Shown: positions 7,801 through 14,011, counted from the stretch's first letter. The stretch is DNA of 14,123 bases from Shewanella sp. 10N.286.48.A6 (GCF_002873135.1 NZ_MCVI01000025.1:1-14123), one strand, 5' to 3'. Translations and numbers: made by a program. The notes: generated from the letters alone by a model not told the origin.

Positions 7801-8758
7801 TATAAAAGGTAAAAAGCTCGCCTTTATTCAGCCCCCTATCGCAATATTGGATATTACTCCTGATGTAAAAATTAACTTTAGTAAAAATCAGCTGGCGATC
7901 ACGGGCACTGTCGATATTCCTAGCGGGGAAATTACATTAGTTCAACTAGCTGAGGGTGGTGTAGCGATATCTAGCGATGTGGTATTTAAAGACTCGATTT
8001 CAGAACAAGAAGAAAAAGTCAGCCCTTACGCTATCGTCGCCGATCTCAATATTAATGTGGGCAAGAACCTTAACATTGATGGCATGGGCTTAAACGGCAA
8101 GTTAGAAGGAACATTATTGCTACAGCAACAAGCCTTCAAACCACCGCTGTTATTTGGTGATATTAAAGTGAATAATGGCAGTTATAAATTTATGGGGCAA
8201 ACCCTAACCATCAGTACTGGTGAAGTGCAGTTTGTTGGCCCAAGCTCAGTACCCAACTTAAATATTGAAGCAGTAAAAGAAATCAAAGATGAAGATCTCA
8301 CCGCAGGCGTGAGAGTCACAGGCACAGCCATGCAGCCAGTAGTGACCTTGTTTTCAAACCCTGCCAAAGAGCAAGCCGAAATTCTATCCTACATAGTCAC
8401 CGGCACAGGCTTTGCGAACTCTGGTAATGATCAAAATAATGCTTTAATGATGAGCGCGGCGTTAAGCTTAGGCTCACAGTTTGGCGGCGGCGCAATGAAC
8501 AACATTGGCTCAACAGCGACGGGCTTAATTGAAAAAATGGGCTTTTCTAATGTACAACTTGATGCCAACGATGAAGGACGCTTTGCCATTAGCGGTTATA
8601 TTGGCGAAGACTTGATGGTGAAATACGGTATTGGTGTTTTTAACCCCGGCTATGAAATGACGGTAAGGTATTATATTTTTTCACAGCTTTACCTAGAAAC
8701 CGTATCAGGCAACTTAAATCAATCCTTAGATATTTACTATAGCTTTGATATTGATTAA
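4814..8758 (+). CDS. tamB: TamB, inner-membrane-anchored periplasm-spanning AsmA-like/DUF490 protein
   Basis: Predicted 1314-residue partner of TamA and a bridge-like lipid transfer protein. ATG 4814 is preferred over a start 36 bases upstream: GGACGG lies seven bases before it and the TAATG overlap with tamA is typical. Residues ~1-45 are a charged, His-rich cytoplasmic tail. Residues ~46-64 (VIIYIPLLILILLAVLIG) are the single membrane anchor. The rest is a long repetitive beta-strand body rich in Asp, Asn and Leu, forming the hydrophobic groove. The last ~340 residues are the TamB C-terminal domain that meets TamA, ending in alternating aromatic strands (YYSFDID). Two close cysteine pairs (Cys123/Cys130 and Cys757/Cys766) could form periplasmic disulfides. 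An acidic, Ala/Thr/Asn-rich insertion lies at about residues 140-190. The gene ends just before a strong terminator. Confidence 0.95.
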   Translation: MTEKSKLPQHHNDHEAHDATPLDKVPAKPPLTLWARLWKYFKHTTRVIIYIPLLILILLAVLIGTPFGARMSVMLANQFVPNLALDLRSGTINKQLEFNHASWSMDGVAVEVDDLSLSWLPTCLFNKQICVDKLHASGVRVRVATDEFADDVPSESTVANARTTQAALADNQPANTDKTNESKDEVPEPLILPVVIGLNELDLNSVEVSVNDMRYNASRLQGKALWNSKGLRVNYLYSDGLLVDIPLASDDVAAPNNTTEVNDDWAMAALPVVYMSFPIYLEQLISNNSVMVLGARTDDFAKITLAGSYVDDLIDVQQLAITHDYGEATLEGDIRLNHDYPMNINADFSLNNVAEIPELTQQKIKLSAHNGFDDLAVTLAAEGDFTINFDSNITLSKPEMPYRIDISKAQIQWPLIKPDYVTDIKTLSSTGDFNQQHVVLDGQFLSPYHPQLEVNSAMQLSHTNVDIADIVISSDAGDIAGQASLDWGNDFSWQAKLDTTDLQLEKIDYLYELTELSSHISGILTTTGKVSDTSWEVNIVDSDLSGSLNQYPLSVKGQVQFDNNFAINAKDLQAQALGTTLLINGQADTVWDVDALLDVPDISQWLPDSKGSITAKIDVTGDAKQPIVDINGQVADFDFADMKLDRLTLTGHYLPLNEHQFSVNLASTAFSWSELDLTDVELIASGDLGQQTLQLSTGGELAINTQLSNIYTADKQRFDTEVNALSLTNMLGDWQLDKPITIVWDQLNQLGSASPFCINHPSNSLCLIEPANFGTQGDIHILAQGTPGRLLQPILPERLVWIGDSSLDAKLNWSEVEKLQADVDLTLSEGKLELKRSENDRIDIIYDLVNLHVTLDEQQLTSQLSVQADSISDISSQVNISTQPSRELSGHINIDELDLTGLQGFFPELATLQGLFSTDLTLLGTLNEPEVGGKMTLSKAAIATTNNPTLIENINLIMELAGQQGNVTGDLTMGKGQANINGKLAWPEGNFNGEIDIKGKKLAFIQPPIAILDITPDVKINFSKNQLAITGTVDIPSGEITLVQLAEGGVAISSDVVFKDSISEQEEKVSPYAIVADLNINVGKNLNIDGMGLNGKLEGTLLLQQQAFKPPLLFGDIKVNNGSYKFMGQTLTISTGEVQFVGPSSVPNLNIEAVKEIKDEDLTAGVRVTGTAMQPVVTLFSNPAKEQAEILSYIVTGTGFANSGNDQNNALMMSAALSLGSQFGGGAMNNIGSTATGLIEKMGFSNVQLDANDEGRFAISGYIGEDLMVKYGIGVFNPGYEMTVRYYIFSQLYLETVSGNLNQSLDIYYSFDID

Positions 8759-8783
8759 GCGTTATAAACCAAATTTTAGTCAC

Positions 8784-8810
8784 AAAAAAAGCGCCTTAAG
8801 GCGCTTTTTT
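8784..8810. terminator. Bidirectional terminator between tamB and rplY
   Basis: A perfect palindrome GCGCCTTAAGGCGC (8791-8804) is flanked by seven A and six T, so the hairpin has a GC stem, a TTAA loop and a U-run in either direction. It sits 25 bases after the tamB stop and 15 bases after the rplY stop on the other strand, serving both convergent genes. Confidence 0.93.
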
Positions 8811-8825
8811 CATTCAAATTAGCAA

Positions 8826-9113
8826 TTAAGCAAATTTGAAATCGATGTGTTCGATAAGCATTTTGTACGCGTGACGCTGTACAGCTTGTGCACGAACTTT
8901 AATTTCTTTGCCATCGATTACGATAGTTAACTCGCTTGTGTAGAAATCTTCATTCAACTGTTGGTTGATGATATCTTTTTGAGCGAATTTGATAGAAATA
9001 GGCTCTTTACCTGGACCGTAGATTACAGCAGGAACTAAATTCGCATGACGTAGGCGGCGGCTCGAACCTTTCCCGATTTCAGTACGGATTTCAGCATTGA
9101 TAGTATAAGACAT
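8826..9113 (-). CDS. rplY: 50S ribosomal protein L25 (short, 5S rRNA-binding form)
   Basis: A 95-residue protein of the large ribosomal subunit that binds 5S rRNA. It has the length of the single-domain enterobacterial L25 and not the two-domain CTC form. Typical segments are the N-terminal [31 protein letters not shown], and the C-terminal HIDFKF. The start ATG 9113-9111 has GTGAGA six bases upstream. The gene is monocistronic, with its own promoter, a roughly 75-base leader containing a hairpin, and the shared terminator with tamB. In E. coli L25 is reported to repress its own translation through the leader; the presence of a structured leader here is compatible with that, but the sequence alone does not prove it. 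Confidence 0.97.
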   Translation of the reverse strand: MSYTINAEIRTEIGKGSSRRLRHANLVPAVIYGPGKEPISIKFAQKDIINQQLNEDFYTSELTIVIDGKEIKVRAQAVQRHAYKMLIEHIDFKFA

Positions 9114-9142
9114 GTAATTCTCACTTATATAAAATAATTTTT

Positions 9143-9167
9143 GTTGTTATTTTCGACCAATAACAAC
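9143..9167 (-). promoter_or_regulatory. Leader hairpin upstream of rplY
   Basis: On the minus strand GTTGTTATT (9167-9159) pairs perfectly with AATAACAAC (9151-9143) around a seven-base loop. It lies within the predicted rplY mRNA leader, about 30 bases before the start codon and just upstream of an A/U-rich tract that leads into the ribosome-binding site. It is a candidate contact site for feedback by L25 or for translation enhancement. It has no T-run that would make it a terminator. Confidence 0.5.
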
Positions 9168-9196
9168 TCGTGCTCGTTATAAAACTAAGCGCGCGG

Positions 9197-9225
9197 ATTC
9201 TAACACAGCTAAATAGCGTCAACAA
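9197..9225 (-). promoter_or_regulatory. rplY promoter with extended -10 and GC-rich discriminator
   Basis: On the minus strand TTGTTG (9225-9220) and TAGAAT (9202-9197) are spaced 17 bases apart. The -10 is preceded by TGT, giving an extended -10. The bases right after the -10 are CCGCGCGC, a GC-rich discriminator typical of stringently controlled ribosomal promoters (ppGpp/DksA). Transcription would start about 75 bases before the rplY ATG. Confidence 0.7.
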
Positions 9226-9300
9226 GCATCACGCCGGTATTTTATCCACATGAACTAACTATATAGCCTTTAAATCATACTAAATATCAGGCCGTGGGTT

Positions 9301-9849
9301 TTACCAGCTTCTTACCGGGCCAGTATCAAGGTGAATAAAACCAGAACGAGGGTAATAACCAACCCCGCCCATTTTTAACGACATTGCTGCATCACGTAAG
9401 GTTTTAAGAGCAATGCCGGGTATGGCTAAATCCATTGCCATTCCCTTCATATGATAACTTTTCTTGGCAACACCATTACTGTTGGCCGCTAACATATTAT
9501 TGGTGATCGGAGAGCGATAACCAGAAATCACATGAATTTCATCTGAGTTATTCAGTGTCTGTTGAAGCTTATACAGGATTTCATATAAACGCTTATCCAT
9601 CGGCGCCGCTTGGTTTTGTCTATGGTCACGTAATACATTGCTAAAAAGCGTTAAGGTATCACTGCGATATTCACCATCAACCCAAAAACTGCCTTGCCCG
9701 CGCTCACCAGTATGACGGTTGTAAAAGCTCAGATCACGCTGCCCTATTGTAGATCGGCTTGCTTGAGCGGAATTAGAAAACATTGAAGCGACAGCCACCC
9801 CACTAATTCCAAGGATTAACTGCCTACGCGAAGGACAAACTAACGACAT
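9301..9849 (-). CDS. ycbK: YcbK-like Tat-exported murein-type peptidase (DUF882, M15 fold)
   Basis: Predicted 182-residue periplasmic zinc peptidase-like protein. The start ATG 9849 is chosen because it places a twin-arginine motif SRRQLIL at residues 7-13 followed by a hydrophobic stretch and a cleavage site A-Q-A before SR at about residue 30. It also has GGTGAG just upstream. A longer frame from 9933 would bury the Tat motif. The M15-type zinc ligands are visible: His133 and Asp140 in YHMKGMAMD and His173 in FIHLD. The conserved segments ISGYRS, GVAKKSYH, GGVGYYPRS and HLDTGP match E. coli YcbK closely. It follows ldtD on the same strand after a gap of about 150 bases, the same gene order as ycbB-ycbK in E. 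coli. The precise peptidoglycan bond cut is not known from the sequence. Confidence 0.9.
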   Translation of the reverse strand: MSLVCPSRRQLILGISGVAVASMFSNSAQASRSTIGQRDLSFYNRHTGERGQGSFWVDGEYRSDTLTLFSNVLRDHRQNQAAPMDKRLYEILYKLQQTLNNSDEIHVISGYRSPITNNMLAANSNGVAKKSYHMKGMAMDLAIPGIALKTLRDAAMSLKMGGVGYYPRSGFIHLDTGPVRSW

Positions 9850-9878
9850 TAACTCACCACTTTTTAAAAATTCAAACT

Positions 9879-9893
9879 GTGCACTTTTTGCAC
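9879..9893. repeat. Small inverted repeat in the ycbK leader
   Basis: GTGCA (9879-9883) and TGCAC (9889-9893) face each other over a five-base spacer. The repeat lies 30 bases before the ycbK start and just downstream of a possible promoter. It could be a minor operator or hairpin; the arms are short, so chance is likely. Confidence 0.2.
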
Positions 9894-9904
9894 AAACGAG
9901 GATG

Positions 9905-9933
9905 AATTTAAAGCTTATGGCAAACAATAGCAA
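9905..9933 (-). promoter_or_regulatory. Candidate internal promoter for ycbK
   Basis: On the minus strand TTGCTA (9933-9928) and TAAATT (9910-9905) are spaced 17 bases apart, each matching four of six consensus positions. It lies in the 150-base gap after ldtD, so ycbK could be expressed separately as well as by readthrough. Confidence 0.3.
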
Positions 9934-9999
9934 CTCTAAAAGAACATAAGTTATGTATAAATCATGTGCAGTTTAGCAACTTCTAATAAGGTCAGGCAC

Positions 10000-11427
10000 T
10001 TAACGTGACGTCAACTGTAATGGGCTTGTTGCGTTATTTGCCACTACCGTTTTATCTGTGTTATTTAAATGATAAATATCATTTCGATATTGGGCCAAGT
10101 TATCTTCACCAACCCAAGCATTCCAATACACTATATGCACAGGAATGGTCTTTGACAGCGAAAACCATTGAGTATTTTTTTGATTAGACTGCATACGCGC
10201 CCAAGTGCGTTTATCTATTACCACATTATCCGCGAACCACTCAGCCAATTGCTGCACTTTTTCAATGCGAATACAGCCCGATGAAAGCGCTCGATTTGCC
10301 TTATTAAAAAGCCATTTATCTGGTGTGTCATGTAAGTATATATTCAGATCATTTTTAAAATGAAATTTATAACGCCCCAACGCATTAATTTCCCCGGGTC
10401 GCTGCACCAAACGATATGGAAAGGCTGCAGTTGCGGCCATTTGCCATTCATCAGCGGTTTTATCAATTTTAATCCCAGCTCGATCAAAAACATCAAATTG
10501 TCGATCGCGAAAATAATCACCATCTTTAGCCACTTTAGGCAAGATATCCCGTCGTAACAGCTTTTTAGGTACTGTCCAAGTAGGATTAATGACCACATTG
10601 GATATTTGTCCTGACATCACAGGGGTTCTTCGATAGGCCTTGCCGACAATTACTCGAGAGGTCATGGCGATTTGACTATCATTGACTAGCACCATTTCAA
10701 AGGCGGGAATATTTACCAATAAATAACGCTCTGACAGTTGATGTTGATAACTGGTTTTAGCCACAAAATTACTGGCAAGTAATATGGCGCGCTGTTTAGG
10801 TGTTTGGTTTAACCAATGTAAGGTATTGGGACCAATAACAGCATCGGCTTTTAAGCCATGACGCTGCTGAAATGACACCACCGCGTTCGCTATAGTGTCA
10901 TCATAAATATGTTGCGCTTCTGAACGAGATGATAAGTCCCCAAGTAACCATAAACGCTGTGAAATAGCACTGATAGTCTGATGGCTATCGCCAGGCCGTA
11001 AAAAACCGCCGGGGACAATTGGCTGCCATTCATGGCGGTTATCAAGCCACATTAATCGTCTAATATGGTTAAGAACTCTCAAGTAATCATCTACCGGAGG
11101 CTCTAAAGAAAAAACTTTCTTTTGAAGTGAAGCGTTGGAAGCAAGATTGCGATACTGCAGTTCAACAGACTTATCAGCCCAAAACCTATCAACTTCATTT
11201 TGTATTGTGTCGATATATTCAAGCTTTTCAGCCTCTGTACCCTGGCGCAGAATCGTTAAATATGCTTGCCATTGAACACTGGAGTCAGTCAACGAAATCA
11301 ATAATACATGTTGCGCAAGGGTGTTATAAACCGCATCCGAAGCCGCAATCCTAGTCATTGGCGTAAAATACAAGAATAATATCACTGCAAAAGATAACGC
11401 AACTCGATGAAAACAGCATCTCACCAT
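10000..11427 (-). CDS. ldtD: L,D-transpeptidase with peptidoglycan-binding domain (YcbB/LdtD type)
   Basis: Predicted 475-residue periplasmic enzyme that makes 3-3 cross-links in peptidoglycan. An N-terminal hydrophobic segment (residues ~8-22) serves as signal or anchor. Residues ~30-135 form the helical substrate-capping region. Residues ~148-208 are a peptidoglycan-binding domain (VSFQQRHGLKADAVIGPNTL). The YkuD catalytic domain spans ~232-410, with His366 in YLHDTP and the SSGCIR motif carrying catalytic Cys385. It is clearly shorter than E. coli LdtD (about 615 residues), chiefly at the N-terminal side. The start ATG 11427 has a near-ideal AGGAGG ribosome site seven bases upstream, the strongest in the window. 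It precedes ycbK on the same strand and is divergent from the HU-like gene. Confidence 0.93.
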   Translation of the reverse strand: MVRCCFHRVALSFAVILFLYFTPMTRIAASDAVYNTLAQHVLLISLTDSSVQWQAYLTILRQGTEAEKLEYIDTIQNEVDRFWADKSVELQYRNLASNASLQKKVFSLEPPVDDYLRVLNHIRRLMWLDNRHEWQPIVPGGFLRPGDSHQTISAISQRLWLLGDLSSRSEAQHIYDDTIANAVVSFQQRHGLKADAVIGPNTLHWLNQTPKQRAILLASNFVAKTSYQHQLSERYLLVNIPAFEMVLVNDSQIAMTSRVIVGKAYRRTPVMSGQISNVVINPTWTVPKKLLRRDILPKVAKDGDYFRDRQFDVFDRAGIKIDKTADEWQMAATAAFPYRLVQRPGEINALGRYKFHFKNDLNIYLHDTPDKWLFNKANRALSSGCIRIEKVQQLAEWFADNVVIDKRTWARMQSNQKNTQWFSLSKTIPVHIVYWNAWVGEDNLAQYRNDIYHLNNTDKTVVANNATSPLQLTSR

Positions 11428-11666
11428 GAATTATCCTCCTAAATACTGACTACGAGCTTTTGAGTATGGCAAAGAAATACCATCCTTGTGTTACATAAAA
11501 TATGACACTGTTAAAAGATAATACGAAAGTTGGAGATATATAGCGGATTTAGCGCAGCAATTCGACAGTGGTAGGGCTGTGATAAGTCGAGTTCTGTTAA
11601 ACGATGGGCATAACTGCTATAAACAAACTCCGCAATACTTATTACGTTAATTTCACAGCAGTTAAT
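11428..11666. promoter_or_regulatory. Divergent regulatory region between ldtD and the HU-like gene
   Basis: About 240 bases separate two divergent start codons, so promoters for both genes should lie here. The ldtD ribosome site is CCTCCT at 11435-11440 (AGGAGG on the minus strand). GATAAT at 11517-11522 resembles a -10 box for the rightward gene, but no -35 sits at a proper distance. No clear promoter pair was found for ldtD. The HU-like start has almost no ribosome-binding site. Confidence 0.4.
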
Positions 11667-11942
11667 ATGAATAAAAAACAACTCATGCAAGTGATGGCCT
11701 CGGACATCGGTATCTCACAATCTCAAGCGAAAATTCAAATCGATCAAATTGTTTCTCAGATCCATAAAGCACTTACCGAAGGTGAAAAAGTTTACATTCC
11801 GCAATTTGGCACATTTGAATTACGCTACCATTTAGCGAAAAATGGCTACAACCCACAAACCGGTGAAGCAATGGAAATTCCAGGATTTAACCAACCAAGC
11901 TTTAAAGCTGCGCCTGGATTGAAAAAACTCATCAATCAGTAA
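11667..11942 (+). CDS. HU/IHF-family DNA-binding protein with altered DNA-arm residues
   Basis: Predicted 91-residue nucleoid-type histone-like protein. ATG 11667 is preferred because MNKKQLMQVM aligns with the HU N-terminus; an in-frame ATG at 11604 would add 21 unrelated residues, and neither start has a good ribosome site. The dimer fold is recognisable: helices to about residue 40, FGTFELR at 48-53, and the beta-arm tip NPQTGE with Asn62-Pro63 at exactly the HU position. The arm residues that in HU are Arg55, Arg58 and Arg61 are here His55, Lys58 and Tyr61, so the DNA-contacting arm is less basic. This is a variant paralogue and not hupA or hupB. It could be a specialised or weak binder. 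A terminator-like hairpin follows. Confidence 0.85.
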   Translation: MNKKQLMQVMASDIGISQSQAKIQIDQIVSQIHKALTEGEKVYIPQFGTFELRYHLAKNGYNPQTGEAMEIPGFNQPSFKAAPGLKKLINQ

Positions 11943-11962
11943 TAAAGCCATAATCCCATTTC

Positions 11963-12003
11963 AAAGGCCTTGTTTTACTAGTAATAGCAGCAAGGCTTTT
12001 ACC
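11963..12003 (+). terminator. Probable terminator after the HU-like gene
   Basis: AAAGGCCTTG (11963-11972) pairs with CAAGGCTTTT (11991-12000), with one G-U wobble, around an 18-base loop, and ends in four T. The loop is long and the U-run short, so it may be weak and allow readthrough into the phosphatase gene 70 bases on. Confidence 0.5.
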
Positions 12004-12071
12004 AATAACTACACCATTTCATAATCATCTTCTAAACTTAAAGTCAAAGTCACCTTACCCAGCGCTCAACC

Positions 12072-13418
12072 ATGAACCTTAACCATGCTGTGATAAGTGT
12101 TGTTCTACTGCTATGCACTTTTATTCCATTACAGGAAACCTCAGCCTCCTACGAGAGCTTTGAGCTATCAACAACAGCAAAAATTATTGTTGTTGGTGAC
12201 ATCCATGGCGACTATGGTGAATTTGAAACATTAATTCGTGCAGCAGGCATTATCGATGACCAACTGAACTGGCAAGCTGGCGACACTCAGCTAGTCAGTG
12301 TCGGCGATCTGCTGGATAGAGGCCCTGACTCCCGCAAAGTAATGGACTTGTTTATGCGTTTAGAGCAACAGGCCACCGCAGCAGGAGGCGCAGTACATCT
12401 TGTGTTGGGTAATCATGAATTGATGAACCTTATCCGTGAACTTAACTACGTACCCACTGATGAATATAAACACTACCTGGATGATGAATCTGCGGACGTA
12501 CGCGAAAATTACTGGCAGCAATACCTTTCATATGCAACTGAAACCAGTGCCGGAATGAGTCAGCAATCGCTATTATCGACCTTTAACACTGAATACCCTC
12601 CCGGCTACTTTGGCCATATGCAGCTCTTTTCTACCAAGGGTAAATATGGCCGTTGGCTGTTAAGCAAGCCCAGTATATTAAAGATCAATGAGGTGCTATT
12701 TCTCCATGGTGGACTTTCTGCCAAGTTCCCTCTGTCAACCTTAGCCGAAGTAAACAACGAATCAGCAAAAGTAATACATGATTACATGGAAGCTTTTGAG
12801 CAATTAAAACTCCAAGGCGCATTAAGTCACCTTGATGATTTCTTTAGTCGCCAAGAAAAAATAGCACGGCGGTTACTATCTGCAGGCTCTGACGAACATA
12901 AATCCTTGTACCAAAGCTTTGTTAATCTCAGCCAGTCTTTTTACCTCGATGGAGAAAGTCAATTCTGGTATAGAGGCTCAGCTCTTTGCCATCCAATCTT
13001 TGAGGAAGAGATACTTGATCGCGTTTTGCAACACTATAAGGCCAAACAATTGGTGATTGGTCACACAACCACGAGTAGCCGCGTTTTTGAAAGCAGAATG
13101 AAGGGCAAGGTGATCAATACTGACACTGGACTGTACCGAAAATATTATCAGGGCAATCCAATGTTATTAGCCATTAACAAAGATGAACTTCAACAATTTG
13201 ATGGTAATCAATGGCGTCCTTTTGAGGTTGACGATGGTCAATACCGTGAGATTTACCAAGGCCACAGCTATCAGGACTGGGAACAGTTATTAACACAGGC
13301 AATTATCACTAAACTTGAGCCTATAGGGACTGGTGTGACACAGTCGAAAAAAGCTTATTTGGAACATAACGGACTGCGTTTCTTAAGTCGTTCCTGCTGT
13401 TTGCTTCCATACCTGTAA
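12072..13418 (+). CDS. Exported Shewanella-like protein phosphatase (PPP/metallophosphoesterase fold)
   Basis: Predicted 448-residue two-metal phosphoesterase of the PPP superfamily, SLP (Shewanella-like phosphatase) type, a family that includes a cold-active protein-tyrosine phosphatase from Shewanella. A signal peptide (residues 1-~26, hydrophobic VISVVLLLCTFIPL) suggests export. The metal motifs are all present: GDIHGDYGEF with Asp43 and His45, GDLLDRGPDS with Asp79 and Arg83, GNHE with Asn114-His115, HGG with His212 and IGHT with His331. The insert between GNHE and HGG (residues 118-208), containing YPPGYFGHM, is typical of SLPs. No ribosome-binding site is seen before ATG 12072. The last residues (FLSRSCCLLPYL) look unlike a folded C-terminus and could reflect a late frameshift or simple drift. 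The natural substrate is not inferable. Confidence 0.88.
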   Translation: MNLNHAVISVVLLLCTFIPLQETSASYESFELSTTAKIIVVGDIHGDYGEFETLIRAAGIIDDQLNWQAGDTQLVSVGDLLDRGPDSRKVMDLFMRLEQQATAAGGAVHLVLGNHELMNLIRELNYVPTDEYKHYLDDESADVRENYWQQYLSYATETSAGMSQQSLLSTFNTEYPPGYFGHMQLFSTKGKYGRWLLSKPSILKINEVLFLHGGLSAKFPLSTLAEVNNESAKVIHDYMEAFEQLKLQGALSHLDDFFSRQEKIARRLLSAGSDEHKSLYQSFVNLSQSFYLDGESQFWYRGSALCHPIFEEEILDRVLQHYKAKQLVIGHTTTSSRVFESRMKGKVINTDTGLYRKYYQGNPMLLAINKDELQQFDGNQWRPFEVDDGQYREIYQGHSYQDWEQLLTQAIITKLEPIGTGVTQSKKAYLEHNGLRFLSRSCCLLPYL

Positions 13419-13727
13419 ATAATACCTTGTTTACTTTCAGGGTATCGAAAAGCTTAGCAGAGGCATGTGTACTGTCAAATATGTAAAGCTAAAGGCAACA
13501 CTCATCCCAGCGACGTAAAGATATTGATTGAGAGGATTTTTTATCGTCTAAAAATCCGATATGGCTAATTGATTTAATACATTAATTTAGCAAGAACAAT
13601 TCAAATAAGTCCGTCAACAATAATCGATGAATCTGATTGATTTCGTCGTTTTAACACACCTGATACGGATCAGGATTTCAACACAAAGTTTCAATGTAAC
13701 GCGGCTAAATTTAGCTGTGTTCACTCG
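13419..13727. other. Gene-free stretch with three hairpins between the phosphatase and the tRNA repeats
   Basis: No convincing coding frame is seen. Three inverted repeats occur: ATACCTTG/CAGGGTAT (13422-13445, one G-U pair), CCTGAT/ATCAGG (13659-13674) and a longer palindrome at 13698-13721. None carries a T-run. The first, directly after the phosphatase stop codon, may still mark the 3' end of that mRNA. Confidence 0.45.
13698..13721 (+). repeat. 24-base near-palindrome pairing fully only as plus-strand RNA
   Basis: The half AACGCGGCTAAA (13698-13709) faces TTTAGCTGTGTT (13710-13721). Read as plus-strand RNA all positions pair if two G-U wobbles are allowed, while the minus-strand copy would have two A-C mismatches. 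The core GCTAAATTTAGC is a perfect 12-base palindrome. It lies 7 bases from the end of the tRNA-like repeat block. Confidence 0.4.
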
Positions 13728-13804
13728 TGGTACTCGCCAGACTTGAACCGGCACGCCCTATTTTAAAACGATGAGGGATTGTTATATCTTGTCATTCATT
13801 TAGC
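13728..13804 (-). pseudogene. Decayed tRNA-Leu copy A
   Basis: Read on the minus strand the copy ends GGGCGTGCCGGTTCAAGTC then TGGCGAGTACCA. It keeps a T-arm (GCCGG/CTGGC, one G-U pair) and a CCA end. The acceptor strand is shortened by three bases, and the 5' half and anticodon arm are unrecognisable except for ACAAG and ATCCCTC pieces. It cannot fold as a tRNA. Confidence 0.75.
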
Positions 13805-13817
13805 AAATTTCAGATAC

Positions 13818-13848
13818 AAAAAAGCCTCAACTAATGTTGAGGCATTTT
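13818..13848 (-). terminator. Terminator between tRNA-Leu copies A and B
   Basis: On the minus strand GCCTCAAC and GTTGAGGC pair perfectly around an ATTA loop, followed by six T. It is homologous to the hairpin at 13980-14011 with compensatory changes, and it would end any transcript running through copy B. Confidence 0.88.
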
Positions 13849-13886
13849 GGCACCATACTGACGTATATTTTTGATAATAAAACTGA

Positions 13887-13966
13887 TGGTACCCGAGGCC
13901 GGACTTGAACCGGCACGCCCTATTTTAAAACGATGAGGGATTGTTATATCTTGTCATTCATTGAGC
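13887..13966 (-). pseudogene. Decayed tRNA-Leu copy B
   Basis: An 80-base minus-strand sequence follows tRNA-Leu(UAA) along its length: TTTGCTCAATG at the start, GACAAG and AATCCCTC in the middle, GGCGTGCC, and the 3' part GGTTCAAGTCCGGCCTCGGGTACCA in pieces. The T-stem is perfect (GCCGG/CCGGC), and the acceptor 3' strand and CCA are intact. The 5' acceptor strand no longer pairs and the D and anticodon arms are broken, so it should not be a working tRNA. Confidence 0.78.
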
Positions 13967-13979
13967 AAATTTCAGACAC

Positions 13980-14011
13980 AAAAAAGCCCCGACTAATGTC
14001 GAGGCTTTTTT
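13980..14011 (-). terminator. Terminator of the tRNA-Leu transcript
   Basis: On the minus strand GCCTCGAC pairs with GTCGGGGC (one G-U pair) around an ATTA loop, followed by six T. It starts about 24 bases after the tRNA CCA end, so it should end the tRNA precursor and define its 3' trailer. Confidence 0.93.

Larger units (their letters stand above)
13728..13886 (-). repeat. Tandem tRNA-Leu-derived repeat unit A (159 bp)
   Basis: This unit contains a decayed tRNA-Leu copy (13728-13804), a terminator hairpin (13818-13848) and a spacer. It is nearly identical to unit B over about 70 bases (13741-13809 against 13901-13971 or so), with the spacer motif GCACCATACT also shared. Compared with unit B it has lost three bases in the former acceptor 3' strand and has a longer spacer. 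Confidence 0.85.

Noticed and set aside
9201..9213. Thirteen-base match AACACAGCTAAAT between the rplY promoter and the minus strand near 13709-13721
   Set aside because: Too short and AT-rich; the contexts differ, so chance is adequate.
9850..9933. Longer N-terminus for ycbK starting at 9933
   Set aside because: It would put 28 residues ahead of the Tat motif; ATG 9849 has a ribosome site and gives a normal Tat leader.
11604..11666. Longer N-terminus for the HU-like gene
   Set aside because: The 21 added residues do not fit the HU family, whose proteins start MNKxQL as at 11667.
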